Origin: Aurantiochytrium sp. KH105
Taxonomy: Eukaryota > Sar > Bigyra > Thraustochytrida > Thraustochytriidae
Assembly: GCA_003116975.1 (NCBI GenBank)
Contig: BGKB01000048.1
Span: 62,001 to 126,000, forward strand
Reading direction: 5' to 3'
Length of the DNA: 64,000 bases
The translations under genes were made by a program, and so were the position numbers. The notes under the pieces are model-generated. The model had not been told where the DNA came from and ran no database searches. It saw only the letters and a program-made list of their open reading frames with translations. How positions within the stretch are numbered: the first letter of the stretch is position 1; the number at the start of each line of letters is the position of its first letter. This document shows, in pieces, positions 62,969-64,000 of this stretch.

Positions 62969-64000
62969 CGCAGCTGCAGGTCGAGCGAGGCCCGCGTCCC
63001 AGCCAATGGAGAGGCCCGCGCCATCAACCTCATCATTTGTTTTGGCAAAAGCAAAAAAAGAGAGAGACCCGAGAGAAGAAAGAGAAAGAACCAAAAAAAA
63101 GGCCCAACGGATAGGCCTGATCATCACTTAAGGCGGCCGCCGGTCTTACCTGCTTTCCCATCATAACCCTAACCACCCTTTTTAAGCACGCAACTTCCTT
63201 GGGCACCTTAACCGAGCATCGAAAGGGGCTGGCCCCGGACCGCCGGTTCTTGCGCGATCCGCACGGAGGTGTGCAACCATCGCATGGTGCAGCGGAGCGC
63301 AGGGGCGCTCGTACAGGACCGCGCGCGGCGCAGACAAGTCGAGCGCGAAGCTGCTACCAAACACAGCGCAACATAACAAACAAACATACGACCGCACCGG
63401 CATAACACCATAAGCAGGCACGAGAAGGCGCCCGAGTGGCCCCGCCTGCCCCGCGCCCACGCGCCCGCCTGCCCGCCCGCTCGCCCGCGCCTCGAGCCCG
63501 GGCCGGCGCGCGGCGGCGGCCGCCTCCCCGCACGCGCGCGGCGAGCTCTGCGCGCGCGGCGTAGTGCGCGCGCGCGAGCTCTGCGCGCGAGGGCGCGTGC
63601 GTGTCTTGGTGTGCGGTTTTGAATCGAGCTCGCTCGCTCATCCATCCATCCATCCATCCATCCATCCGCGCCTTCGTTCCCCGCCGCGCTCGCTCATCCC
63701 CGCGCCCCGCCCGCGCGCCTCGCGCCGCCCGCGCGCCTCGCGCCGCGCGCGGCCGCCCGCGCGCCCCGCCGCCCGCGCCTGCGCGGCCCCGGCCGCGGCC
63801 GAACGGTCGGAGGAGGCGGCGACCGGCGCGAGGCTGAAAGCAAAGGGCCGAAGAGGGGGAGAAGAAGAAGCAGCAGCAGCAGGGCAGCAACGAGGCCGAG
63901 CAGGGCGCCGCGGGCGTGCCCTGCGCGACGCCTCCGACCCCGGCGCGGAGCCCTAGCCCGCGAGGCGCGCTCCGAGCGGGCGGCTGCCCGGGACCAGCAC
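62463..64000. other. GC-rich right edge with CTGC and CATC repeats
   Basis: Probably the RNase T2 promoter and possible first exon (minus, around 62885-63127), then unassigned DNA. CTGC run at 62936-62968, CATC run at 63639-63668 and very GC-rich Ala/Arg/Pro-coding low-complexity frames to the window edge. No gene can be supported. Confidence 0.5.

Overview
Kind of organism. This is nuclear DNA of a eukaryote. It carries intron-poor genes for two beta-tubulins, Rab28, a DEAD-box nucleolar helicase, an SPX transporter, a costars protein, F-box proteins and NFU1, separated by GC-rich, microsatellite-filled spacers. The few introns I can place have GTACGT or GTAAGT donors and are 225 to about 410 bases long. 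Secreted proteins ending in Ser/Pro/Thr repeats, a BC-BCCP-carboxyltransferase fusion and the general gene set suggest a stramenopile, perhaps a thraustochytrid (labyrinthulomycete). That placement is inference, not proof. I saw no rRNA, CRISPR, transposase or reverse transcriptase. Layout, left third. A single-chain biotin-dependent acyl-CoA carboxylase runs off the left edge (minus). Next come a 1444-residue protein with a dynein-stalk-like segment (minus), an F-box/SMI1 protein (plus), Rab28 (minus), a 2 kb non-coding stretch with palindromes, the GPC acyltransferase GPC1 (plus), a divergent pair made of an unknown membrane protein (minus) and an SPX-transporter (plus) around a promoter with six evenly spaced GTCC boxes, a two-exon costars/ABRACL gene (minus) and beta-tubulin copy 1 (minus). 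Layout, middle. A 1784-residue multidomain protein (zinc fingers, FN3, coiled coils, Sfi1-like W repeats, TPR, WD40, LysM; plus) is followed by a small secreted twin-CX3C protein (minus) and beta-tubulin copy 2 (minus), almost identical to copy 1. A sulfatase cluster follows: one on minus and two close tandem paralogues on plus, with a relic sulfatase tail between the tandem pair. Then come NFU1 (minus) and LDAH (plus), divergent, and an F-box/LRR protein (minus). Layout, right. About 8.6 kb (47.8-56.4 kb) has no credible gene and is packed with simple repeats, including a 149-base CTTT tract. The window closes with DDX49/Dbp8 (minus), a DIX-ELMO fusion gene (plus) whose last coding segment is repeated four more times downstream, and an intron-split RNase T2 (minus). 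Common themes. Several genes touch cilia or the microtubule and actin cytoskeleton (tubulins, Rab28, costars, ELMO, the dynein-stalk-like and Sfi1-like proteins), lipid metabolism (carboxylase, GPC1, LDAH), phosphate sensing (SPX) and extracellular sulfated polymers (three sulfatases). They are not an operon-like unit; most sit as divergent or convergent neighbours with their own promoters.
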